Shown here: one piece after another, positions 41,251 through 52,201 of the stretch
Layout: the number at the start of each line of letters is the position of its first letter
Position numbering within the stretch: the stretch's first letter is position 1
From: an uncultured Collinsella sp.
GTDB taxonomy: Bacteria > Actinomycetota > Coriobacteriia > Coriobacteriales > Coriobacteriaceae
Direction: 5' to 3'
DNA: 64,000 bases
NCBI GenBank assembly: GCA_958403385.1
Contig: CATXXC010000014.1
Location: forward strand, 8,509-72,508
Notes under the pieces: generated by a model
What the model was told of the DNA's origin: nothing
Databases searched by the model: none
Seen by the model: only the letters and a program-made list of their open reading frames with translations
Program-made: the position numbers and the translations under genes

Positions 41251-41952
41251 CTAGCCACGAGGCGCATCAATTGCGACCTTGCCGCTCTCCAGCACGTGAA
41301 CGCGGCCGTCGGCGAGCATCTGCACGACCTCGGGATACAGCACATGCTCGATCGCGTGGATGTGCTCCTCGAGCGTGTCGACGTCCCAGCCCTCCTCGAC
41401 AGCCAGCGCACGCTGGGCGATGATGGGGCCGTTGTCGTAAATCTCGTTGGCAAAGTGCACGGTCACGCCGGTTACCTTGACGCCGCGAGCAAACGCATCG
41501 TCAATCGCATGCGCACCGGTAAAGCTCGGCAGCAGCGCCGGATGCAAGTTGACCACGCGGTTGGGAAACGCCGCCAGCAGAGGCGTGTGCACCATGCGCA
41601 TGTAGCCGGCCATGACCACGTACTCGCAGCCGCGCTCGAGCAGCTCGTGCGCAATAATCTCGTCGGCCGCGATGGGGTCGGCATAAACATCCTTGGACAG
41701 CGTGAGTGTCTGGATGCCCGCGCGCTCGGCACGCTGCAGGCCCTTGGCCGAAGGACGGCTCGACACCACAAGCTCAATCGAGGCGTTGAGCTTGCCGGCG
41801 GCGATCAGGTCGATCAGCGCCTGCAGGTTGGTACCCGAACCGCTGATAAGCACGCCGATCTTAAGCGGCTCAGCCGCATCGGTACCGGTCGGACGGGTAT
41901 AGGGCACAAAGCCCAGGCCCTCGGCATCAGCCATCTGCTCGTTAGCGCTCAT
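41251..41952 (-). CDS. purN: Phosphoribosylglycinamide formyltransferase
   Basis: Transfers formyl from 10-formyl-THF to GAR in purine synthesis. The 233-residue product has IGVLISGSGTNLQAL, MAGYMRMV and NLHPALLPSFTGAHA, with the catalytic His and Asn region intact. A 30-residue N-terminal extension precedes the core; a start at GTG/ATG nearer the core cannot be excluded. ATG 41952 lies inside the end of purM (11-bp overlap), so translation is coupled. Confidence 0.93.
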   Translation of the reverse strand: MSANEQMADAEGLGFVPYTRPTGTDAAEPLKIGVLISGSGTNLQALIDLIAAGKLNASIELVVSSRPSAKGLQRAERAGIQTLTLSKDVYADPIAADEIIAHELLERGCEYVVMAGYMRMVHTPLLAAFPNRVVNLHPALLPSFTGAHAIDDAFARGVKVTGVTVHFANEIYDNGPIIAQRALAVEEGWDVDTLEEHIHAIEHVLYPEVVQMLADGRVHVLESGKVAIDAPRG

Positions 41953-43045
41953 CGGAGTACACGACCTTACCGGAGCCCTCGACGCACTCGCCCACGCGGA
42001 ACGGCTTCTCGCCTAGCGCGACCAGAGCCTCGGTCACGGCAGCCTCGTCCTCGGGGGCGACGATCAGGCACAGGCCGACGCCCATGTTGAAGGTCTTGCA
42101 TGCCTCGTTGGGCGCGAGCTCGGCCTGGCGCGACACGTAGGTGATGACGGGCGGAACATCCCAGCCCATCTGGGCGCCGTTGCGGGTGACCACGGCATCG
42201 ACGTCGTCGGCGAGCGCGCGGTTGAGGTTCTCGGTAATACCGCCGCCGGTGATGTGGGCAATGGCATGAACGTTGGCGCCATTGCGCAGCAGCTCCAGAA
42301 TCGGCTTGACGTAGATGCGCGTGGGAGCCAGCAGGGCGTCGGCCAGCGAAGCACCGCCGAGCTCCTCGAGCGGACGGCTTAGCTCCTCGGCCTTAGCGGC
42401 GGCCTCGGGCGTGCCCGGCTTGATGCCGTCGACACCGATAACCTTGCGCACGAGCGAGTAGCCGTTGGAGTGCACGCCGGTGGAGGGCAGGCCCAGGATC
42501 ACATCGCCGGGGCGAACGTTCGCAGGGTCGAGCATCTTGGGACGATCGACAACACCCACGGTAAAGCCGGCGAGGTCGTAATCGGCGGGAGCCATGACGC
42601 CCGGGTGCTCGGCCATCTCGCCGCCCACGAGCGCGCAGTCCGCGAGCTTGCAGCCGTCGGCCACGCCCTTGATGATCTTTGCCATGTGCTCGGCCTCAAT
42701 GTGACCGATGGCAACGTAATCCAGGAAGAACAGCGGCTCGGCGCCCGAAGCCAAAATGTCATTGACGCACATGGCGACCAGGTCCTGGCCCACCGTCTCG
42801 TGACGGTCCATAATCTGGGCGAGCACGAGCTTGGTGCCCACGCCGTCGGTGCCGCTGATCAGGATCGGGTCTTCCATATCCTTAAGCGCGGCAGCCGAGA
42901 ACAGGCCACCAAAGCCGCCGATGCCGCCGATAACCTCGGGGCGGTTGGTGTCCTTGACCATCTGCTTAATAGCGTCGACGGCGCGGCCGCCCTCGGCGGT
43001 ATCGACGCCGGCGTCCTCATACGTCACATGCTTGCTGTCGCTCAT
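41942..43045 (-). CDS. purM: Phosphoribosylformylglycinamidine cyclo-ligase (AIR synthetase)
   Basis: Closes the imidazole ring in purine synthesis. The 367-residue product has YEDAGVDTAEGGRAV, ISGTDGVGTKLVLAQ, MCVNDILASGAEPLFFLDY and GLPSTGVHSNGYSLVR. GAGAGGAAGG lies 8 nt before ATG 43045. Middle gene of purF-purM-purN. Confidence 0.95.
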   Translation of the reverse strand: MSDSKHVTYEDAGVDTAEGGRAVDAIKQMVKDTNRPEVIGGIGGFGGLFSAAALKDMEDPILISGTDGVGTKLVLAQIMDRHETVGQDLVAMCVNDILASGAEPLFFLDYVAIGHIEAEHMAKIIKGVADGCKLADCALVGGEMAEHPGVMAPADYDLAGFTVGVVDRPKMLDPANVRPGDVILGLPSTGVHSNGYSLVRKVIGVDGIKPGTPEAAAKAEELSRPLEELGGASLADALLAPTRIYVKPILELLRNGANVHAIAHITGGGITENLNRALADDVDAVVTRNGAQMGWDVPPVITYVSRQAELAPNEACKTFNMGVGLCLIVAPEDEAAVTEALVALGEKPFRVGECVEGSGKVVYSDER

Positions 43046-43157
43046 CTGAGCCTTCCTCTCCCACTACCGTGACGCCGCGCGGGCGCCAAACGGTGCTCAT
43101 AGTTGCGTTCATTTCGGCGCGCGCCATAACAGCACACGCCGTCATATCAACAAAACA

Positions 43158-43204
43158 GCAGGTAAAACCTACCAAAATAAACCTGTCCCCACATGGCAGG
43201 TTTT
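43158..43204. repeat. 47-nt repeat around CCAAAATAAACCTGTCCCC, copy 2
   Basis: Reverse complement of the repeat at 28093-28139 with a handful of differences. It starts at the purF stop codon and ends 112 bp before purM, so it sits inside the probable purFMN transcript. Confidence 0.75.
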
Positions 43205-44873
43205 AGGCCTCGCCGTGCTCCTCTTCCCAGCTGCGGTCGTCGTATTTCTCGACCACGGCGTCGTCGTCAAAGTGCAGCGGCTTGTCCAGGTTGCGGGGCT
43301 TAAAGCCCTCCATGAACTTGTCGCGGCCAAAGCTCTCGGGAATCGCCACGGGGTAGCGTCCGGTAAAGCACGCATCGCAGTAACCGCCCTTGGGCATAAC
43401 CTTCAGCAGGCCCTCGACCGAAAGGAAGGCCAGCGAATCGGCGCCGATGTACTCGCAGATCTCATCGACCGTCTTGTTGGCGCTGATAAGCTGCGACTGC
43501 ACGTCGGTATCGATACCGTAGAAGCACGGCCAGATGACCTCGGGCGAGTTGATGCGGATGTGAATCTCCTTGGCGCCGGCGTTGCGCAGCATCTTGACGA
43601 GCTGCACCATGGTGGTGCCGCGGACGATGGAGTCGTCGATGACGACCAGGCGCTTGCCCTCGATGTTGTCACGCAGCGGGTTGAGCTTCATGCGCACGCC
43701 CATGGCACGCAGCTCCTGCGTGGGCTCGATAAACGTGCGTCCCACGTAGCGGTTCTTGATGAGGCCCTCGCCAAAGGGAATGCCGCTCTCGTGCGAATAG
43801 CCCTCCGCGGGCGGCAGGCCGGAGTCGGGCACGCCGATGACTAGGTCGGCCTCGACGGGCTCCTCATGTGCCAGCTGACGACCCATGTCATAACGGCAGG
43901 CGTAGACGCTCTTGCCGTTCATGATGGAATCGGGGCGGGCGAAGTAGACCTGCTCAAAGATGCAGTTAGCAGGCTCTTCGGCGGCAGGCACGCCCTGCTC
44001 GGACACAAGGCCCTCGGCGCTGATACGCAAAATCTCACCGGGACGGACATCACGGACATACTCGGCGCCCACGATATCGAGTGCGCAGGTCTCGGAGGCG
44101 ACGACCCAGCCGCCGGCGCGGGTGACATGGGTGGTGGCGTCGACCGTCGCGGCGCCGTCCTGCGACGGCAGCTGCGAAACGGATGCGGCATCGGCCTGGT
44201 CCAGGCCCTCGTCCACCAGCTTGCCCAGTACAAGCGGGCGAATGCCGTGCGGATCGCGGAATGCGTAGAGCGCCTGCTCGTTGATGAGCGTCATGGCGTA
44301 GCCGCCGCGCACAAGCTCCATGGTCTTGCGAATGCCCTCGCGCAGATGGCCTGTACGCTGAGTAAAGTAGCCGATAAGTTTGGTCGCGACCTCGGAATCC
44401 GAGTTGGAGAGGAACGGCACGCCCAGTTCGATCAGCTGGCGGCGCAGCTCGTCAGTGTTGACGAGGGTGCCGTTGTGCGCGAGCGCGATAATGACACTAT
44501 TGATGGTAGAGAGGTGCGGCTGAGAGGCTTCCCAGCTCTTGGCGCCGGCGGTGCCGTAGCGCACATGACCCACGGCCAGCTGACCGGAGAGCGTCGACAA
44601 GTCGGCATTGGAGAACACGCGGTCGAGCAGGCCCAGGTCCTTGCGAACCATAACCGTGCCGCCGTCACCCACGGCGATTCCCGCCGATTCTTGGCCACGG
44701 TGCTGCAATGCACGCAGGCCAAAGTACGTCAGTCGAGCCACGTCGCGATCGGGCGCCCAGACACCAAAAACGCCGCATTCCTCATGCAGCTGGTCAGAGT
44801 CCGGATCATACGTCGACATGGCGTTCACCTGTCCCGCGGCACGCTCGGCCGCGCGGATGGTTTCTTGAGACAT
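43203..44873 (-). CDS. purF: Amidophosphoribosyltransferase
   Basis: First committed step of purine synthesis from PRPP and glutamine. The 556-residue product carries the glutaminase nucleophile in LHEECGVFGVWAP, then RALQHRGQESAGIAV, and the PRPP loop VVIDDSIVRGTTM. Cysteines in the C-terminal half (YCDACF) fit the FeS-type enzyme. GAGGGG lies 7 nt before ATG 44873. A 30-residue N-terminal leader precedes the nucleophile; it would be removed if a propeptide is processed, or translation could start at ATG 44819. Confidence 0.95.
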   Translation of the reverse strand: MSQETIRAAERAAGQVNAMSTYDPDSDQLHEECGVFGVWAPDRDVARLTYFGLRALQHRGQESAGIAVGDGGTVMVRKDLGLLDRVFSNADLSTLSGQLAVGHVRYGTAGAKSWEASQPHLSTINSVIIALAHNGTLVNTDELRRQLIELGVPFLSNSDSEVATKLIGYFTQRTGHLREGIRKTMELVRGGYAMTLINEQALYAFRDPHGIRPLVLGKLVDEGLDQADAASVSQLPSQDGAATVDATTHVTRAGGWVVASETCALDIVGAEYVRDVRPGEILRISAEGLVSEQGVPAAEEPANCIFEQVYFARPDSIMNGKSVYACRYDMGRQLAHEEPVEADLVIGVPDSGLPPAEGYSHESGIPFGEGLIKNRYVGRTFIEPTQELRAMGVRMKLNPLRDNIEGKRLVVIDDSIVRGTTMVQLVKMLRNAGAKEIHIRINSPEVIWPCFYGIDTDVQSQLISANKTVDEICEYIGADSLAFLSVEGLLKVMPKGGYCDACFTGRYPVAIPESFGRDKFMEGFKPRNLDKPLHFDDDAVVEKYDDRSWEEEHGEA

Positions 44874-44914
44874 GGCATCCCCTCAGAGCCTCGTATTTTG
44901 GCGTTACCCGCCTT

Positions 44915-44920
44915 ATTATA
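44915..44920 (-). promoter_or_regulatory. -10 box TATAAT upstream of purF
   Basis: A perfect TATAAT on the minus strand 42 bp before the purF start codon. No matching -35 box is clear. No purine riboswitch fold was recognised in the short leader. Confidence 0.5.
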
Positions 44921-45103
44921 CGCACGGCGCGACGCGCTCCCCCGCGCATGAGCAGCGCTTTTTAAAAGCCCACCGAGCTAATAATCCGTTTTGCGGCCAA
45001 ACATTTTATTGGTCTGTCCAGTGCAAGCGCCCACGCCCCCAGGTGGCCGCCGCGTCCACCGTTGAGGGTTGCATTGTTGCAATTGGGACGTTCGTCCTGT
45101 CTT

Positions 45104-45132
45104 TTGGCAGGTTGGCGGCGTATCCTTGTAAC
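45104..45132 (+). promoter_or_regulatory. Promoter of the PF06541-type membrane protein gene
   Basis: TTGGCA (45104-45109) and TGTAAC (45127-45132) are 17 nt apart, 27 bp before the start codon. Confidence 0.5.
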
Positions 45133-45158
45133 CTAGGACAAAGCGAGAAAGGTTCTGT

Positions 45159-46388
45159 ATGGATCGAAACGAACTCGACCCCAGCGTCCCCAGCGCCACG
45201 GAGGTCAAGAAGATTCCCCTCATCATTAAGGTGTACGCCGTCCTGTGCATCCTGTCCGGCGTGGGCACACTCCCGTCGGTCGCCGCCTTTATGTGGCAGG
45301 TCATCACCGCGCTCATTAACGGCAACGCCGCCGCCAAGCTCGGCGACAACACGCTCGTCGCGGTTGGACTCATCGTCGCCGGCATCATGCTCTCTGCGGC
45401 AAGTGCCGTCATCCTGATCATCTTTGGCCTGGACCTTATCAGAAACCAGCGCCGCAACGCCGCCCGCCTGTCCTATATCCTTATTGCATTCACCGTCGTC
45501 GAGCTTTTGGTCGACGTGATGCTCCAAGGTATCGGGCTCTTCTTGCTTCGTCCCGCTATTCAGCTCGGTATCCTCATCGCGCTTTCAGCCACCGTCGATC
45601 CTACGCTTCGCCAGGAGCGCGAACTGCAGCGCCGCCTGCAGGAGACGCTCGACCGCGACGCCGCCGCCGAGGGCATGCTCGGCCGCGACGAAACCGGCGA
45701 GGGCTACATCAAGCTCAACTACTTCAACCTGTTCTGGGTATTCTTCGTCTGCAGCGTGTTAGGTCTCATTCTCGAGGAAGTCTGGCATATGGTCGTCGTC
45801 GATCCCGGCGTCTATCAGGACCGTGCCGGTATGCTATTTGGCCCCTTTAGCCCCATCTACGGATTTGGCGCGGTGCTCATGACCATGGCGCTCAACCGCT
45901 TCTATAAAAAGAATCCTCTGATCATTTTCCTGGTAAGTGCCCTGATCGGCGGCGCTTTCGAGGTGTTTGTAGGCTGGTTTATGCAGACCTCATTTGGCGT
46001 GGTGTCGTGGAGCTATTCACACATTAGGCTATTCGGCATGCCCGATCCCATCGCGGTATTGACCGGGGGACGCACATGCACGCCGTTTGCCTGCATGTGG
46101 GGCCTGGGTGGCCTCATCTGGATCAAGCTGCTGCTGCCGAGGTTGCTCAAGCTCATCAACATGATTCCGTGGAAGAGTCGCTACTCGGCTACCGTCATCT
46201 TTACCGTCATTATGCTGGTCGACGGCGTCATGACGCTACAGTCGCTCGACTACTGGTACCAGCGCGTCAACGGCACGGAGCCGGATATTCCCGTCGCGCA
46301 GTTCTACGGCAAGTATTTCGATAACGATTACATGGAGAACCGCTTCCAGAGCATGACCATGAGCCCCAAGGATGCGACGCGCGTGTAG
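45159..46388 (+). CDS. Multi-pass membrane protein with PF06541 (CmpB-like) domain
   Basis: The 409-residue product has four N-terminal hydrophobic segments, a charged amphipathic link (RQERELQRRLQETLDRDAAA) and a C-terminal half of about five membrane segments with the PF06541 pattern: LGLILEEVWHMV, GPFSPIYGFGAVL, GGAFEVFVGWFMQTSFGVVSW and ACMWGLGGL. The family is annotated as a putative ABC-transporter type IV, but no ATPase is adjacent and its function is unknown. GAGAAAGG precedes ATG 45159. It is divergent from purF and ends in a strong terminator. Confidence 0.82.
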   Translation: MDRNELDPSVPSATEVKKIPLIIKVYAVLCILSGVGTLPSVAAFMWQVITALINGNAAAKLGDNTLVAVGLIVAGIMLSAASAVILIIFGLDLIRNQRRNAARLSYILIAFTVVELLVDVMLQGIGLFLLRPAIQLGILIALSATVDPTLRQERELQRRLQETLDRDAAAEGMLGRDETGEGYIKLNYFNLFWVFFVCSVLGLILEEVWHMVVVDPGVYQDRAGMLFGPFSPIYGFGAVLMTMALNRFYKKNPLIIFLVSALIGGAFEVFVGWFMQTSFGVVSWSYSHIRLFGMPDPIAVLTGGRTCTPFACMWGLGGLIWIKLLLPRLLKLINMIPWKSRYSATVIFTVIMLVDGVMTLQSLDYWYQRVNGTEPDIPVAQFYGKYFDNDYMENRFQSMTMSPKDATRV

Positions 46389-46421
46389 CGCCACGCAATG
46401 CCGAGATTTTTCAACGCACAG

Positions 46422-46465
46422 AAAAGCCCGCTGGCAGACTGATTGAACTGCCAGCGGGCTTTTTG
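46422..46465. terminator. Bidirectional terminator
   Basis: AAAAGCCCGCTGGCAG and CTGCCAGCGGGCTTTTT form a 16-bp stem with A and T tails, between convergent genes. Confidence 0.9.
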
Positions 46466-46487
46466 TTGGCGAGTGCTGCTGCCGGCC

Positions 46488-46907
46488 TTACGCCTCGCGC
46501 TCGACCTCGCTCACACACTCATTTTTGATGGCACCGACGAGCGCCTGCAGCGCATCGACGACATGCGGGCGGATGTCTCCGCCAATGAGTACGAGCATGA
46601 TGTCGTCGCCCACGGTAAGCTCGCCACTCGCCAGCCACACGCGCACATAGCCGATACCCGGCATCGCGCGCGTTGCCTCGATAGCGGCCTGCACCTTTTC
46701 GGCATCGAAGCCAAACACCATGCTGCCCACCTTATGTCCAGGCGCCACACCATCTGTCTCGATCCCACGCACCTCGGACTTAGGCGTCGCACGCACCACG
46801 CCGTTGTGTGTCAGGTACATCCCACAATCAGCCGCCGAAGCATCGGCCTTGGCTTCGCGCAGCCAAGCATCAACCGAAGGCATCGATTTGCCGTTCTCAA
46901 GCATCAT
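46488..46907 (-). CDS. MoaE-like molybdopterin synthase large-subunit homologue
   Basis: The 139-residue product resembles MoaE by eye: CGMYLTHNGVVRATPK at the position of GAxVxFxGxVR, GIGYVRVWLASGELTVGDDIMLVLIGG as in the VxHRxGxLxxGDxxV core, and a final LVGAIKNECVSEVE. The catalytic-lysine region near the C-terminus is only weakly matched, and no moaD or other cofactor gene lies nearby. It may be a divergent MoaE or a paralogue with another role. AAGGAGAA lies 4-7 nt before ATG 46907/46904. Confidence 0.55.
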   Translation of the reverse strand: MMLENGKSMPSVDAWLREAKADASAADCGMYLTHNGVVRATPKSEVRGIETDGVAPGHKVGSMVFGFDAEKVQAAIEATRAMPGIGYVRVWLASGELTVGDDIMLVLIGGDIRPHVVDALQALVGAIKNECVSEVEREA

Positions 46908-46958
46908 TTCTCCTTTTGATTTCCAGGGTAATCTTTTGGGACGGGGCTCCCGGACACT

Positions 46959-47957
46959 TTATTCCTCGACCGGCGTGAGCACCATGACTGCGCGCGTATT
47001 GCTAAATGACAGCGAACGGCAAGTCACAAGCGTTACGACCTTGGTTGCCGAAGCGGCACGATCGGTGGCATCGCTCGCCACGGCCGAGGCGCCGTCGAGC
47101 ATCTCGGACAGGTAATTCTTCAGTCCGTCATCGCCCTCAAAGTTGGGCGTGCGCGCCTTGGCATATGTGTCCTCGACCACCTTGGTCGCCAGCGGGCGCA
47201 ACTTATACGTCGCATCGCGCGTGATGTAGTACACGTATTCCATGCTGTCGAACGTCGCCTGATCGGTCGTATCCGAAATCACGTTGAACATCGAACCGTC
47301 GTTCATGTGGTGGCCGTAGATCGTGGTCTGCTGATCAACCATGCCGGGCGCGGTGTCGTCGCTATCCAAGAAGATGGCTCCCGAGGCATTGGCGGTGCCG
47401 TCGAATAGCGTGTTGAGGTACTTGGAGTTGTTGTTGGTCTGCACCACGGGGTAGTTGATGTTGGTGCCGGGCGCGTAAATCCAACCCACAACCTCGGGAT
47501 TTGTCTGGGCAAGCGCATTGAAATCGATAATCGGCACGCCGCTGGCGTCCTTGTCGCTCACATATTGCTTTTCGATTTTTTGATACGACTCGCTCGCCTG
47601 CTTGTAGCCAATCTGCGCGTTGATAAAGATAGCGGCCGCAGCAACGATCAGGCCAATGCCGATGATGATGAGCAGAATGGGAATGACGGAGCGGCGCTTT
47701 TTGCGCGGCGGCTCGGTATAGCTTGATGGCGCGGCATGCGCCGAAGAGCGAGGTGACTTCTTGGCCGTACTGTATGACGAAGGACGATATGCAGCCGGCG
47801 TATCCTGACGGCGATGCTTCGCCGGCGTCACGGGGCGCGGCGCGCGCGGCTGCTGAGGAGAGGATGTCCGACCCTGCTGCGGTGCGCGGGCTGCTCCCGA
47901 CTTGGCTGGATCGGGAATCCGAGAAGCCGAAAAACGCTTTCCCTGATAGTCGGACAT
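46959..47957 (-). CDS. Sortase, class B-like
   Basis: The 332-residue product has a long basic, Pro/Ser-rich N-terminus (about 90 residues), one membrane anchor (VIPILLIIIGIGLIVAAAAI) and the sortase domain: VVGWIYAPGTNINYPVVQ, the catalytic His in TTIYGHHMNDGSMF, Cys in VVTLVTC and Arg in FSNTRAVM. YLNTLFDGTANASGAIFLD and the GWI opening favour class B-like enzymes. It links surface proteins to the wall; the LATTG protein at 31021-32991 is a candidate, though class B enzymes often prefer other signals. The cytoplasmic tail is unusually long. Confidence 0.88.
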   Translation of the reverse strand: MSDYQGKRFSASRIPDPAKSGAARAPQQGRTSSPQQPRAPRPVTPAKHRRQDTPAAYRPSSYSTAKKSPRSSAHAAPSSYTEPPRKKRRSVIPILLIIIGIGLIVAAAAIFINAQIGYKQASESYQKIEKQYVSDKDASGVPIIDFNALAQTNPEVVGWIYAPGTNINYPVVQTNNNSKYLNTLFDGTANASGAIFLDSDDTAPGMVDQQTTIYGHHMNDGSMFNVISDTTDQATFDSMEYVYYITRDATYKLRPLATKVVEDTYAKARTPNFEGDDGLKNYLSEMLDGASAVASDATDRAASATKVVTLVTCRSLSFSNTRAVMVLTPVEE

Positions 47958-47993
47958 GGCTCTCCTTATGCTGCAAATGGACTGGCAGAGCGC

Positions 47994-48458
47994 TTAGGCG
48001 TCAGCCATCTCTTGCTTCATCTTCTCGATAACCTTGCGGTACTCGACATCGCATGCGCCCAGAATCTGCGTGGCGTAAATGGCAGCGTTCTTGGCACCGT
48101 TGATGGCCACACAGGCAACGGGCACGCCCGAAGGCATCTGAACCATCGACAGCAGCGAGTCCATACCACCCAGATCGCTCGTCTTCATAGGCACGCCAAT
48201 AACCGGCAGCGGAGTAAACGCAGCCACGACACCGCCCAGGTGAGCAGCCTTGCCGGCAGCAGCGATAATCACCTTGATACCGCGGTCGGCAGCAGTCGAG
48301 GCCCACTCATGGACCTTCGCCGGCGTGCGGTGTGCACTTGCAATCACGAGCTCATAGGGCACGCCCAGCGCCTCGAGCTCGGCGGTGCAACCTTCCATAA
48401 CGCCCAGATCGGACTTGGAGCCCATGATGATCCCGACAACCGGCTTCTGATCTGCCAT
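47994..48458 (-). CDS. purE: N5-carboxyaminoimidazole ribonucleotide mutase
   Basis: Purine synthesis enzyme. The 154-residue product has VGIIMGSKSDLGVM, IASAHRTPAKV, AAGKAAHLGGVVAA and AINGAKNAAIYATQIL, the standard class I PurE motifs. No purK lies in the window. GGAGG sits 9 nt before ATG 48458; a TTG at 48464 is in frame but closer to it. Confidence 0.95.
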   Translation of the reverse strand: MADQKPVVGIIMGSKSDLGVMEGCTAELEALGVPYELVIASAHRTPAKVHEWASTAADRGIKVIIAAAGKAAHLGGVVAAFTPLPVIGVPMKTSDLGGMDSLLSMVQMPSGVPVACVAINGAKNAAIYATQILGACDVEYRKVIEKMKQEMADA

Positions 48459-48553
48459 AAACAAAGACCTCCTGTTGAGAGCGGTGACGCAGCGAATCCG
48501 CGACCCTTAACTACTGAGAGTAGTATAGCTGCTCCCGTCCCTGCGGTCTTTGT

Positions 48554-48625
48554 GGTGGCGGCTGAGCCTTTCCCTCGGGAACTGGGCTTCGCGAAGTTTC
48601 CCGAGGGAAAGGCTCAGCCGCCACC
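48554..48625. repeat. 72-nt palindrome with 28-bp perfect stem
   Basis: GGTGGCGGCTGAGCCTTTCC... pairs over 28 bp with the inverse ending at 48625, leaving a short loop around GGCTTCGCG. First of three strong palindromes filling 48459-48885 between purE and carB, where no gene is seen. Confidence 0.85.
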
Positions 48626-48674
48626 CTGCGACCTACCGGGGATTGCCATGACGTACGTTGGCTGAAATATTAAC

Positions 48675-48710
48675 GTGGGCTCCGCCGTTCGAACGAACGG
48701 CGGAGCCCAC
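48675..48710. repeat. 36-nt perfect palindrome
   Basis: GTGGGCTCCGCCGTTC followed by a centre GAAC and the exact inverse. On the plus strand CTCACTTTTT follows, so it may end transcripts. Confidence 0.85.
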
Positions 48711-48783
48711 ACTCACTTTTTATTCAGCCCTAGTCATCGCGCAAAGCCCCTTCGGCGGCACACGGTGCAATTGAGTCACCGTA

Positions 48784-48874
48784 GGCCGGGGCGGGAGGGG
48801 CCGTGTTTCCTCCTGAGCGACTCTGCTTGCAGCCGGAGCGAAAGGGGGAAATCTCGGCCCCTCCCGCCCCGGCC
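48784..48874. repeat. 91-nt palindrome with 20-bp perfect stem, 12 bp downstream of carB
   Basis: GGCCGGGGCGGGAGGGGCCG at 48784-48803 pairs with its inverse at 48855-48874 around a 51-nt loop. It lies directly after the carB stop codon and probably marks the end of the carAB transcript. Confidence 0.8.
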
Positions 48875-48885
48875 GGCCAGGTCAA

Positions 48886-52200
<3,315 letters not shown>

Positions 52201-52201
52201 A

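Noticed and set aside
44874..45158. Purine riboswitch or other leader RNA upstream of purF
   Set aside because: The space between the -10 box and the start codon is about 40 nt, too short, and no conserved riboswitch core was seen.
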